Source: Colias croceus (Eukaryota; Arthropoda; Insecta; Lepidoptera; Pieridae). Taken from it: 64,000 nt of DNA. Location of the stretch: the NCBI RefSeq assembly GCF_905220415.1, contig NC_059550.1, forward strand, positions 250,501 through 314,500. The letters are read 5' to 3'. Positions 48,308-60,069 of this stretch are shown here, in pieces. Position 1 is the first letter of the stretch. Every line of letters starts with the position of its first letter. The notes beneath the pieces were generated by a model. It was not told where the DNA came from. It did not search any database and was given only the letters and a program-made list of their open reading frames with translations. The position numbers and the translations under genes were made by a program.

Positions 48308-48477
48308 TCTTATATATAAAAATGAATCGCAAAATGTGTTGGTAAGCGCATAACTCGAGAACGGCTGAACCGATTTCGATAATTCTTTTTTTATTATATT
48401 TCTTGAAGTACGAGGATGGATCTTATGTAGAGAAAACGTAAATATGTACCACGGGCGAAGCCGGGGCGGACCGCTAG
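48308..48477 (+). mobile_element. Helitron-like element, copy 12 (different subfamily)
   Basis: Begins TCTTATATATAAAAATGAATCGC after an A. It contains AACTCGAGAACGGCTGAACCGATTT in its body and ends GGGCGAAGCCGGGGCGGACCG-CTAG before T. Hairpin and CTAG architecture match the family, but the head is distinct. It is non-coding. Confidence 0.75.
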
Positions 48478-51299
48478 TTTTCGATAAAAATACATTTTGT
48501 ATACATTCATAATATCCTAAAGCATTTGTAGCGTTGATGAGTGAAAGCTCTACAAGAAATATTTTCTACAAGTAAGTAGGTTCCTAGAAGAAAAACTATA
48601 AGCTATAATATATACCTAGTCAAATTTGTATCTACCTCATATTCTATCACAAACAAACTGGATTTCTATAAAAAAAATCACAAAATTAGATAAATAATGC
48701 CGAAACAGAAGACACAGTCTACTAAGTTTTTATAAGATTCAATAGATTTTATAATCCATTTTACAATCGATTTATATTTTGATAATCTTCGCAATTTGAT
48801 TGAACACCAGTAAAATAAGCTTAAATATTTCCATTTAGTTTGAAGATACCACATCGTGTTGTGTGTTTGTTGGCGCACACATCGGGAAGGGCTCTAATCC
48901 CAGATAAGTAGCTTCAAGTGGTACAAGTGGTGGTCTTATTAAAACGCCTTATGTTACTATCTGTGCCCTAACATTGTGTTGTTTATTTTGGGATTTTTAA
49001 TAGAATTAAAGTTTTAAGATTTATTCTTAATACCTATACATATCTATAAATAAAAATTTTATCAAAATCGATTCCACGCTTATAAAAAAGACATCCTTCT
49101 CACAGATCCTACTGATTTTTTTAGAAAAGATTAATTATCAAAGTAAGTTTGGTATTCAGTAATTTTCTTATTATTGTTTTCATTTCCAATTGTTTTGTTC
49201 TACCCAAAATTTCCTTAATTCAATGAACCACAGATTCCCCTCATTCGATTACTGATGATTAACTGTCTCGCTAATCTATTTACGAATAACTATAAATTGT
49301 AGTTGCTGGGTTCTTGTTAAATCAGAACTATTGGGCTCAAATTAAATTTGTCACGTGATTTTCTGATTAATTATTGAAGGAAATTGTCTTTGTATAAATA
49401 ATGATGTTATATTTCAGGAAGAATCTAGAATTTTTATTAGATAAGTCTGTAGCTTTCTAAGCTTATACTGTTAAATCGATTTATAATTATTCCATGAAAA
49501 TCTATTCAGAAAATTGGAAAACAGTCATGTCAATTATAGTTAGGTACCTACCTACAGCTACAGTATGCAGAATAACAACACAATATTCGTAGGTATATTG
49601 TTAGCACCTTGATCTTGAACCTGTGGTACTTATAGCTCTTTAGGTATAGGCTATATGGAAATTAGGTAAGTACCTACAAAGGTAGGTAGGTACTTATCTC
49701 ATTTCCATACCTATAGATAATTATTGTCCAGTCATGCACGTCTTGTTGAAATGTCTAAATTACAAAATAATTCTAGACCAAAATGTTACAAAAGCTATAA
49801 AACACCAATAACCGAATCACGTAAACAATGTATTTGTTCACGCAAATCTTGTAACGATCTGCGAGAGCGGGACACAGCTATCTATGCACCCCGCTCACAC
49901 CCCCTCCGAATTTGTATCATCTATTATGTTATACAATAAGTTATAATTTTATTAAGCGATCCTAAGGGATGCTTCTTACTAATTCATGTGTGAATTTCGT
50001 TTTATTAATGGTTGTTTTTATCTGGTTTAATAGATCAGTCTTGAATATATTACTGGTAATGCGTGTTTATATTATGTTGATGCCTAAAACGCGAAGTTTG
50101 TTTGGTTATCATTGAGGTATTATTACTACGTATAGAGAGGACACCACGAACAAAATCTGTGCGACAAACGCGGCGGAGCTATATTCTGCCTCTTATTCCT
50201 TATCAATTAAAACCAATCAATGCGTAACAAAAATAATGGTTTGAGACGATTGACTCTAACTCGTGTTACAAAGAGTGTAGTAGCGATGCAGATGTCCTCT
50301 CTAGTATATATATACCTACGTAGTACATACAGTACCTAACTCAATGTTGGTTGTTAACGATTTCTTAACTGGGTACTGATCTCTACATTTCTGCTCTAGG
50401 TACCTACTTACTACTATTGAATATCCCAATAATATGTAGGTACGTAATCTACTTATTGCAAGATATGATTCCTATATGCCTAGGTTCCAGACCAATTTTT
50501 TTGATCTGATTTAATATTTTTATATAGGTATAGCTAGTAGTCTATATACCTAGTTATTTCGAAGCAGGAAAAAATCAGCATATCAAATAAAATTATAATA
50601 CAAAATGCATGTTTGTCTGTTTAAACCGCTACATTTGCGCCGCACTTGTCGCTGGTACATCACCATAAATTCTTATTACTACACCCCACATCCACAACCC
50701 AACTTTTAATACAATCATACAAATTTAATCCCTATTTGTAACAGGATAAGATCTCTTATTGTTTGTTCTCTGTTTAATGTGTAATGGTTCAAAACAAATT
50801 GTATTTTAAACGCTCTAAAAGCATAATTTTATTATAAAACATGACTGAATTTGTTAAAAAAATAATTTGATTAGGTATAAGTATTAAAGTTTCTCATCAT
50901 TAAAATTGATGTCATGTCCTATCTGACATTTATAATAATTAATTAATAACACTACCAAACTTACTTAAATATGTCATAATAATATGTACTGCTAAATAAA
51001 GTACTTATCTTTTATGTTTCAACATGTAGATATAAATTACTAATAAGAAATCAGTAGATTGTGTATTGGAATGATGTTTTGGATTAACTTTTAGCTGTCT
51101 ATTGTCTAATTTATTTTGTAAATATATCGAATTATGTATCTACATCAATAATTTGACCTCTTCCTAACAATCCTCAAGAAGATTGCAAAATCGCGAATAA
51201 ATTGAACACATTCAATAAATCTAGTGGTAGAGGGCACAATCTGAAATAGGTACCTATGTTCTAAAAGACGACGCACTGCGTTTCAATATGTACCCATAA
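48478..51299. other. AT-rich non-coding stretch
   Basis: No gene was recognised. TAGGTA/TACCTA words are dense at 49540-49710 and 50310-50460. A short inverted-repeat element lies at 50133-50303. Open frames (up to 71 codons) are compositional. Confidence 0.5.
50133..50303. mobile_element. Possible MITE with TAGAGAGGACAYC ends
   Basis: The left end TAGAGAGGACACC and the right end GATGTCCTCTCTA are 13-bp inverted repeats with one mismatch, 171 bp apart. The interior (GCGACAAACGCGGCGGAGC) is higher in GC than its surroundings. I could not see a target duplication, so this is a structural call only. Confidence 0.5.
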
Positions 51300-51533
51300 C
51301 TGTTATCACTTGTATCCTCGCGTTTTTACCCAGATTTCAGAAGTAAAACCACGGACAAAATCTCCTATACCAGGTAGACAGTAGACACTATAAGCATTTA
51401 TTTTAAAATAGTAGCCTATGATTGACTCTGGCGATTCCAGATATTCGTTGGTTTTCCCCCAAATCAATACTGTGATTTATTTACGTTTGAAAGCACAACA
51501 GACAGACTTTCATATTTATAATATTAGTATAGA
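51300..51533 (-). mobile_element. Helitron-like element, copy 13 (degenerate)
   Basis: The minus-strand head (TC, then TATACTAATATTATAAATATG, with AGTCTGTCTGTTGTGC) is clear at 51533-51490, and AGTAGCCTATG-like body sequence follows. The hairpin and CTAG end are no longer recognisable, so the left limit is approximate. Confidence 0.55.
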
Positions 51534-53345
51534 TATAAACTAGCTAATGCCATACTCATAAAAATAATTCATTTTGTTTATTCACGACATTCGTGGTGTA
51601 TTTTTTACACATGACTATCATAGAGGGCGCCATTATCGCGTTATTAGGAAGGGATTAGAGGCCGCGGCACGTGCGCACAACAGTAATTGCTTGTTACATT
51701 ATTATTATAAACGGTTTTATTTTAATCATTATCTGCTGCGATTGGTGAAAGAGCTTGGTAATTTATTATTCTTACTGCTATAGTGTTGGTACCTATTGTA
51801 AATTTACTAGGTATTTATGATACATTCAATAAATATCACTCATTAATTAATATATTCATGGAAATATTTTTATATGGCATGTTTTAGATATTGATTCCCA
51901 GGTTGATTTTACTTGAGTAAATATTATACCCAATACCAACTTTGAAATAGGTATAAGATTTAATCAATTTTGCGAAATAACATTTACCTTTACAGTTTAT
52001 AATCAAAACATACCTACTCAGCGACTTTTCTTTTTCTCGATAACTAATTTACGAATAATAACGCGTCTTCGACATAATATATGATATGCCCATTTATATG
52101 ATAACTATTACAATCATTAAATCCCATACTAGTTACAAATTAGAAAACAACACGAGCCCCAAAAAACTAACAATTCCAACCATAATCCTCGCTTATTCGC
52201 ACGCAAGCGAACACAACGTTGTAATGACGTCACGTGGCACTAACGGGCCACCCGCGGTGAGTGTATGCACTTCTTTAGATCTATCTGTTGGTTACACGAT
52301 CATTAAATATAATGCAATAGCTTGTACTGAGGTACTATAGTTGTTTTTTTTAGATCAAAATTAGATAGTTTTAATTGCGAATAGAGATATTTCAAGGTAG
52401 ATCATGTTCTGTAGATTTGAGATAGTTGATAGACGTTCATAGTAGATAGATATTATTTTTTCTAATAATAAATATATAAATATAGCACAGGAGCCGTAAA
52501 GTATAACCACAGAATACATAATAGTAGCTAAACGCTACAGAACGGACACTCTCCGCCTCCCGCCAAATTAAACACTTACCTCACCCCGCACGATCAGACA
52601 TGTTATGGTACCCATTTCCCGCAAGGACGATACCAACGACGTCTTTAGACGAAACGCAACGAAGATTGACAACATTAATCAAATTGACTTAAAGTAATTT
52701 TATTATTTTGGATTTGTGATTATCGTTTTTCGTAGAAAATGGTTAAATATTGTGCTGTTTACGGATGTATTTCATCAGAAAACGCGAATTTTTTTTTACG
52801 CTAGTCACAAATGTGCCAACCATAAAGCGTTAACACACACATTTGCAGTCTCTACAGTGTGACTGTCAAAACGTGTGTGAGCGTCCGGGGTGTGGTATAA
52901 CATTAAATAAGTAGGTATACTGTCAACTGTCAAAGTGTCAAGTCTCAAAAAATAGCGTGCTTGCCGGTTGAAACTTCTTTCGCAAAGATACCAAAATCGT
53001 CGCATCACTCCATGACGTGACGGTATTGCCATGACGCGACCTTCCAATTTTACTCTCAACGCGCCTAAAGAAGTTTCATTAAATCAATAATCGATTCGCA
53101 GTTTTCGAAATACATATCTAATAATACCTAAGTAAGGCAGGTTTTTTCCTTATCCCATTAATATAGAAGAATTAAATAAACATCTACAAAATAAAATGTA
53201 ATAAAGCCATCTATAGATAGTAGTCTACAATAAACAGTTCACTCCCACCGAAATACGAGTGAATTGGATAGAACTGGACAATTCACATTACGTGTCTATT
53301 TCAGAATTGGAAACTTTAAGGCATGAGCTGATAGCGTTTTAGCTG
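51534..53345. other. Non-coding stretch
   Basis: No gene was recognised. The 84-codon frames at 52086 and 52805 lack any family features. The stretch includes the short GAAACTTCTTT-ended element at 52968-53080. The interval 52540-52700 is lower in AT and free of recognisable repeats. Confidence 0.5.
52968..53080. mobile_element. Short MITE, GAAACTTC family
   Basis: TTGAAACTTCTTT at the left and TAAAGAAGTTTCATT at the right form inverted ends 113 bp apart. They match the terminal words of the elements at 16926 and 23702. The core contains two CATGACG(T/C)G words. Confidence 0.55.
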
Positions 53346-53588
53346 TCCATACTAATATTATAAATGCGAAAGTAACTCTGTCTGTCTATTACCTACTCAA
53401 TCACGCCTAAACTACTGAACCAATTTTCATGAAATGGAAAAGATGTATGGAGATATTTTGATATCCGAGAAAGGACATAGGCAACTTTTTATCCCGGGAA
53501 AATGACGCAATCCCGGTAATCCCACGGGAATGGGAAATATGTGGGTTTTTCTTTGACTGCGCAGGCGAAGCCGCGGACGGAAACCTAG
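53346..53588 (+). mobile_element. Helitron-like non-autonomous element, copy 14
   Basis: TCCATACTAATATTATAAA start and CTAG end followed by T, with a terminal GCGCAGGCGAAGCCGCGGACGG hairpin carrying substitutions. It belongs to the same subfamily as the copy at 8274. It ends about 10 bp from the tail of a LINE 3' fragment on the opposite strand. Confidence 0.8.
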
Positions 53589-53598
53589 TAGAAATATA

Positions 53599-53737
53599 AA
53601 CTCAAACTCCATCATTTATTAATTCAATTAGACTTCTTCTAGAAGCATTAATTTTGAATCGTCATTACATATTTTTTACATTTACCATCGATTCGGAAAG
53701 CAGCAATATGGAGAAGAACCGGCAAGAAACTCCATAG
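53599..53737 (-). mobile_element. jockey-type LINE, 3' UTR fragment
   Basis: Read on the minus strand it contains GGAGTTTCTTGCCGGTTC, GCTTTCCGAATCGATGG, TAATGACGATTC and a short GGAGTTTGAGTTTA tail. These correspond in order to the 3' UTR of the LINE at 6425. It is diverged and has no coding part. Confidence 0.75.
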
Positions 53738-54127
53738 AATGTGTTGTGTATAATGTTTTTAACTGCACTGTATGTGGTGTTCTTCCTGTAATAAGCTTGC
53801 ATTAAGATATTATGCCTACCTAATACAATAATTTTGTACCTAATAAACATTTTATAGGATGAATAAGTTTCAAAGAGAGGTTTAACTTTGTAGAGATAAT
53901 GTAGAGACATTACCGGAATAGGTACTTCTTTGGCGTGCAAAATGCACAATGTACCTAATTACTACTTTATTATTTAAGATTTGGTTAATTATTTTAAAGA
54001 AAGTTGAATATGTCCACTATCTATTAAATATTTAATAATGTAAAATGAAAGATAATACGTACACAAAATAATTAATTGTTCGCTCTTTAATAACTTACTG
54101 AATCACAAATCTTACTTACTTGTAACT

Positions 54128-54240
54128 TAGACCAAGCGCAAAGCGGTCAAGTTAAGTATCTCAAATTTTCCGCTAATGTGATAGAGTGGGTTCGATTCCC
54201 GACGATGTAATTTATCGAGATGCAACCCCTAATGTCCATT
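54128..54240 (+). mobile_element. tRNA-like segment, possible SINE
   Basis: GGTTCGATTCC at 54189-54199 is a perfect RNA polymerase III B-box, and TAGACCAAGCG at 54128-54138 resembles an A-box at a suitable distance. The sequence does not fold into a convincing tRNA (no matching acceptor stem was seen), so a tRNA-derived SINE relic is more likely than a tRNA gene. Confidence 0.4.
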
Positions 54241-54401
54241 TAGTGGCTATCACTTACTGGAATTATATTGTAAATTGTATTTGGTTTAATTGTATTTACT
54301 TAAAGAAATATAGAAGAGGAAATTATCTTCAATCTTTCGTGCAGGTATGTTAAGTACGGATACAGTACAGATTTATAATTTCTTTTTTGTTTATTAAAAA
54401 A

Positions 54402-54590
54402 AAATGAAGTCCCGTGTCCCCAAGTGGGATAAGGGGTAGATGCATTATCGATCGATTTTCTTTAGGAACGAGTAGGTGATCAGCCTTCTGTTTCCTGCCA
54501 GACTGGGACATTTTTTTTCTTCGTCTCCACCGGGAATCCAGGACCCTCGGTTCTACGCTCACGCATCACCACTGTACCAAGGAGGCGGTA
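54402..54590 (-). mobile_element. tRNA-derived SINE
   Basis: On the minus strand the element starts GCCTCCTTGGTACAGTGG, where TGGTACAGTGG (complement of 54569-54579) is a perfect polymerase III A-box. A B-box-like GGTCCTGGATTCCC follows at 54545-54532. The body (GGAAACAGAAGGCTGATCACC, CCCACTTGGGGACACGGG) runs to an end with a T-rich tract at the plus-strand A run. It was presumably copied by LINE machinery in trans. The 70-codon antisense frame across it is not a gene. Confidence 0.7.
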
Positions 54591-57500
54591 TTTGTTTTGC
54601 AGATTACATTACTTAATAGTTATGATAAAAAACACAATAAGCAGAAGTTTAGTAGTTAAATAAAAAAATAGAGCACATTTGCACGAAATAAAGATGGAAT
54701 ATTCAGTTAATAACGTCAACGTATAAAATTCTAATCACGTGTAATTCGCAAGCAACACCACACACACCAACTAGTTTAGCGTAAATCGCGTAACAAAATA
54801 TGATCACGTCATTCGCGTCACAGTTCATTCTGTAATGGATTTCAACAATAAGACGATACCTTTATAACTTACGATAGGTACCTACATTATCGTTTTAATT
54901 TAATTGAATTTCGATGATTATTGAAGGCATTAATTTAATTGTTTATATTAACAATAGCTAATGTATTTGTGATTGTTATAACTGAAAATGAATGCAAAGA
55001 TTGATGACTCAATTTAATTAATAGTTTTACAAGCGATTTTAAACATAAATCAGGTAACACGATTGTTTACCAAAACAGTGAAATAAAATATTAAATATGT
55101 ACAAATTCTTACAAACTTATCCTGCTAAGGACAATTTAAAATTTGGAAAAATGTGCTCTTTTTAAAAATCAGAAATTTAACATAAAAAGCACGATTGTGG
55201 GACATGACGCAATTTATGCATAGATACGCTCAACATTTCATTGAAATTATTAAGAGTCACTAAAATGTCCGAATCTTGTTCCCGTCTCGAATATTCCTCA
55301 TAATTTTCTGTCCACCAACTCATAATTCTTCCACTTGACATACGAACAAACAAGGAGAAATCACTGCAACACAATAGATAAAATTCGCTTGTATCAAATA
55401 TTTACTAATCAAATGATAAAGCCATAAAACGAGTCCCCATTCGCTAACATATATCAGCGTTAAAAACCCACATTTCATTGTAACTTAATAAACAACATTG
55501 GATATAACGGGCCATTAATTCCGTCCGGGGACGGCGCCCCCTGTGTCGGATCGCATCCGTCACGATGTCGTGTCGGACACGTTACGCTGCTTGTACTTAA
55601 CATTATTAGATTAACTTCCAAAACAAAATTTAATTTTTAAACGACTCACGACTGAATCAACTTTTATTCAATTTAAAAAACCGATTCTTACCATCACTGA
55701 GCGTTATTTTTGTGTCCTTTTCAATGCAGAAGAAGCTGGTACCTAGCTAGTTTTTTTCAAATAAAATTATTAATTTTGTTGTTTACAGCAATTTCCCCCA
55801 CTTTTATCTACAAAACGTATACCCAGAAAAATATGTTTTAAAAACTGACAACAACTTTATACGCAAACAGCTGTATCAAGCAACTGCGCAAACAGATTAA
55901 TGATTATTTTATGAAAACCCACATTGTTCGACTTGCATTGCTGTGTACACCTAATTAATTACTAGCTTGTTATCTGCTTCCTCGTTAACGCGTAATTCAT
56001 TTGCAATAATTATTATATTTGTCTAGCCATTGGCCTTGTCACAAAGAGTTTACTAGGTTAGGTTTTTAGCTCATAATAATTATAAAAAAGTAAACCTCTT
56101 TAAAATTTTTCGTACTTGACATAATTTAAATGGAACCAATAACCAATAGGGCAGCTTTCGAATAGAATAGAATCATCTCAATCTGTTCACCGCGTCAAAA
56201 GTTCTGAAAGAACGAACTAAGAAGCTCCCCCTTTTTGAAGTCAGTTTAAATGAATACTTAGATGTTCGTAGAGATTATACATGAAGTAAATGGCAGCTCA
56301 GACCAAACCAGAAATTATCATTATACTTAATGTTGTCTAGACATAAATATACAAAAGCACAGTTTATTTCTCAAGAGACAAATAACACACACTAACGGTT
56401 TCTAGAAGTATATCTCCAAGTATACTCGCCATTATACATTTTATCCATTCTTATTTCGAGCGAAAAGCATTTATCTAAACGCCGAGATTGAGCGCTAAGT
56501 GAGCGAGCCAAGCGTTGAGAGTTGAGACCCATCTTGGCGCGAATTCGGTCTGCACTCGATAACGATTTAATGTTCTTTATTCAAATTGTATTTTTTTATT
56601 TTACTTTTTTTATCTGCTTCAGATATATACGTTCTAGACTTGGCTGTGCGTAGTGTTGCCAAATATATTAATTATTAATACTTACGTGTCAGATATTATA
56701 AAAAAATATTGTATAATTTTAACTTCAATCTCTATCATCAATTCCTAATCTGTATATTTTGAAAGCACCTATGTCTAGTTCATGAAAGAAGAAGACTATC
56801 TTCTTCCGTATGACTCTAGTCTCTACTTTTTGGTGGGGGCACAAATTTGATTGAAATACCTACATAGCACGAAACCTGGAGAAAAGTTAGTATGCTTAAT
56901 ACTAAAATATCGATGTGGAAATTGTTAATTATGAATTTAATATAACGAAACTAATAAAACTCTTTTCTAGTTCTACAAATAAATCAATTTGAAGCGTGTT
57001 CATTAAAACTAAAATTAATTGACTCAAACTTACTTGACGAGAGAATTAATTAAAAGTCGGCTCTATTTCTTTTTACTCTTTGTGTACAGTAAATATCGTA
57101 GATACTAAGGATATAATAAACACTACTTTGAAATAATTCGATAACCAATATGTAAATACGGTGAAGTTAATAACGCATTGTGAGTATACAGAGATAATCG
57201 AATTGTCTGCCGCGTACAGATTTATTGCACAGAATATTAGATGTTATTGCAAAGGTATAAGAGATAGAATAGGGTGCACTTTTATCTTACGTGATGTAAA
57301 AATCTTGGCAAAGCGTGTACAATAAAACGGTAGAAGTCGTGTGATTCATGTAAGCACGTTCCAGGTTTACTGTGTAGTTCTCGAGACGGTGAATAATTTC
57401 ATTTTATTGAAGAATATATTTTGGGGATTTCCTTATATTCACGACAATATACTTTACTTGCTCAAGAATTTAACCTTTTTTGGAAGAAGAATGAATTTTA

Positions 57501-59312
57501 CGTGTTAGATAAAAAATCGTAGGACTAATGAGATCTGAAGAAGTAAGAAATAACAAGTTGTAGAAAGAAGGAAAATTTAGAATCTAGATTAAGTTTTAAG
57601 ACAAGATAATAGAAAGATTTCTGGACCATTTACCATTCGTTTCTAACAAACCAAACTGAAATAATAAGAATGTAGCTCAAAAATGTACCCGACCCCGTTA
57701 GAAAAGCGTGATAAAATTTGTAACATGTTCTATTCATGTTATATTTACGCGCTAATGATCTCAAATTAGAACACAATTAATGTTCAAGTCAATTGATACG
57801 TTATTTAAAATGACAGTTAAATTCTGCGAGTCATCCAATCGACACCATGAGGCGCCACAAATTATTGGCATGGCCCATAACTGTTATGGCGCGAATATAA
57901 ACCGTTATTATTAATTAAAAAATATATATTAATAAGGGACAATGCATCCCAATATATCGATATGTTTATGTTCCAGCTTTTTGTATAAATAAAAATTTAG
58001 TATCTAATTTTGTTATGGTCGCAGAAGACAATTTTCATGTAAGAAAATTGATCAGGAATAAATTGACAGTGTTAAATTCATGTGCACTTAAAAAGTACAA
58101 TGTAATAAGGGAGTTTATTTTTATAAAGTACCAAGCTATTAATTATTTATTACATAATATATCTAGAGTTACATGGCTAGTTAACGAATAATGATTACCG
58201 TTATTTACTTAATATAACGGAAAATTCCTTGCAAATCCTATTTACATTTGGACAAATTCCACAATTGAACAAATGTAGCATTATACAAAAGCTTACATGA
58301 TTAACATCAGTAAGATGTTTACTAGACCTGTCAGTGTCGCTTAGACGTTGTTTGCGACGGACAACCCGATCGATTCTATTTGTATGTACTTACAAACACT
58401 TGGGATTACAAATCGGTTACCTACTATAGAGTTGTGCTGAAAAAGAATCTTTACAATAATTCTTTGTTATTTTTCTTAGCTATGTGATATGTGAAATATA
58501 TTTTTGATTGAATGGTAATAATAGGACAATGACAGAAAACGTAAATGAACAAAATACTGCAAAATAAATCAAAATTTCCTTCTATGTTCATTTTTATGAC
58601 ATGTTGAATTCTTGTATAAAATTATTGTTCTTCAATTCTTAGAAAACACCACAGACTCAACAATTTGACAATGTATTGCCAGCACAAAAAATGCGTATAA
58701 TTGGGTGCCCCATATGCCTTAAAGTTATTTTATGAAAGTTTCCGTAAAGTGGACAAGCCGTCCAATTTGACGACACAAATTGGAGGCTCGACTGAAGAGT
58801 TGGGCCACAGTTGCTGAGTGTTGCGTGCTCGCACCATTATACTATACTCAATATTTTGTAAAAAGGGTTCGAATGCTTATATTATTTTGAACATTCATAA
58901 CAATGATAATGTTCTTATGTACGAGATGGCTGTCGCTTAACACAGTTCTGTTTTCGTGTGACATTGGAAACTTAGTGGTTTTGAACTTAGGTATACTAAA
59001 ATCTAATATTTTAGTTATCGAAATTAATAAGTGCTATTAATATGTTTGAGCCAATACTTCAAGTGTTTTCCACTATTTGTATAATCATAGGCTCCGCTAT
59101 TGTTTAGCTTTTCCGAAGTCCATATCGGTTTATGAGGCATTGTTCAGTGACCATCGCATCGTTCTAAGTATTTGCTCTACCAGCAAATAGGTTTCGTGAT
59201 TTTTGTCAAGACATGATACTTACACTTAATTTTACAATCTAATGAGAATGTAGGCTGTATATCAAATACAACAACTTGTGTGTCCTACAAAGATTTTCTT
59301 ACATATAATCTA
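54591..59312. other. Non-coding stretch of presumed Vsx intron
   Basis: No exon was recognised, and in particular no VWFQNRRAK-type sequence. The interval 55840-56080 is repeat-free with several homeodomain-type TAATTA and CATTTGCA words and looks like an enhancer candidate. The interval 56100-56248 is a diverged ACCGACTTC repeat copy. The intervals 57690-57900 and 58740-58850 are further low-repeat patches. Function cannot be decided from the sequence alone. Confidence 0.45.
56100..56248 (+). mobile_element. Diverged partial copy of the ACCGACTTC element
   Basis: The order of words TGGAACCA, AATCATCTCAATCTGTTCA, AAGTTCTGAAAGAAC and CCCCCTTTTTGAAGTCAGTTT follows the 3' half of the element at 22330-22586. 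The left terminal repeat is absent. Confidence 0.5.
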
Positions 59313-59522
59313 CTAGCTTTCCGCCCGCGGCTTCGCCCGCGTTTTCAAAGAAAAACCCGCATAGTTCCCGTTCCCGAGGGATTTCCGGGATAAAACCTAT
59401 CCTATCTCTCAAGTTGGATCGAACTGCACATGGTGTGCGAATTTTATTATAATCGGTTAAGTGGTTTAGGAGTCCATTGAGGACAAACATTGTGACACGA
59501 GATTTATATATATAATCTATGA
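59313..59522 (-). mobile_element. Helitron-like non-autonomous element, copy 15
   Basis: The minus-strand 3' end is intact: GCGGGCGAAGCCGCGGGCGG hairpin, GGAAAG and CTAG (59313-59316). The 5' TC lies at 59521-59522 and both flanks fit A/T insertion. The 79-codon open frame across it is a by-product of the repeat. Confidence 0.8.
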
Positions 59523-59856
59523 TCATACCTTTTATCACGCGATGTCACCGTACCCGATTTCTTACACTCAACTGCTCCAAAAAATCCACAACTGAAGAAT
59601 CCTCCAGCAGTTAGTCAAATAAGATTAAACGATCTGACACTCGGGGCCTAAGCAAACACCTAGCGGCCAATTACTGGCGATACAGAAATGTTGACCCAGC
59701 TTGCCGGCACACACTTGACACTTGGTGATAACCTTTTTTGTAACCTGAGAATTGATAGTGGCAAGAAAGTTTTAAGTATTTGCGGGTAAATAATTTTCGG
59801 TAATGTTTTGGATAGATAGTAGATAATAAATAGTTAAGAAGTTAGTTTATAAGAAC

Positions 59857-60069
59857 TAAGGCTGGTTGCAGAGCTTGACCGACCGTCAGTGCGTACTGTC
59901 GGTCCTGACGATACGCATCAACAAAATGTATGAAGATGACACTAATGCGCATGACAATACGCGTGCGTATGGTCGGTCTAGCTATGAACGGTTTTATGAA
60001 TTTCCATACATATGACAAGCGCGACTGACGTACGCACTGATGGTTGGTCAAGCTCTGCAACCAGCCTAA
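59857..60069. mobile_element. PIF/Harbinger-like MITE with TAA duplication
   Basis: The 207-bp element (59860-60066) has terminal inverted repeats of about 36 bp with two mismatches, starting GGCTGGTTGCAGAGCTTGAC. TAA occurs immediately outside both ends (59857-59859 and 60067-60069). A 3-bp TAA/TTA duplication is characteristic of PIF/Harbinger transposition. The interior is CpG-rich and non-coding; the 128- and 86-codon frames overlapping it are shadows. Confidence 0.82.
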
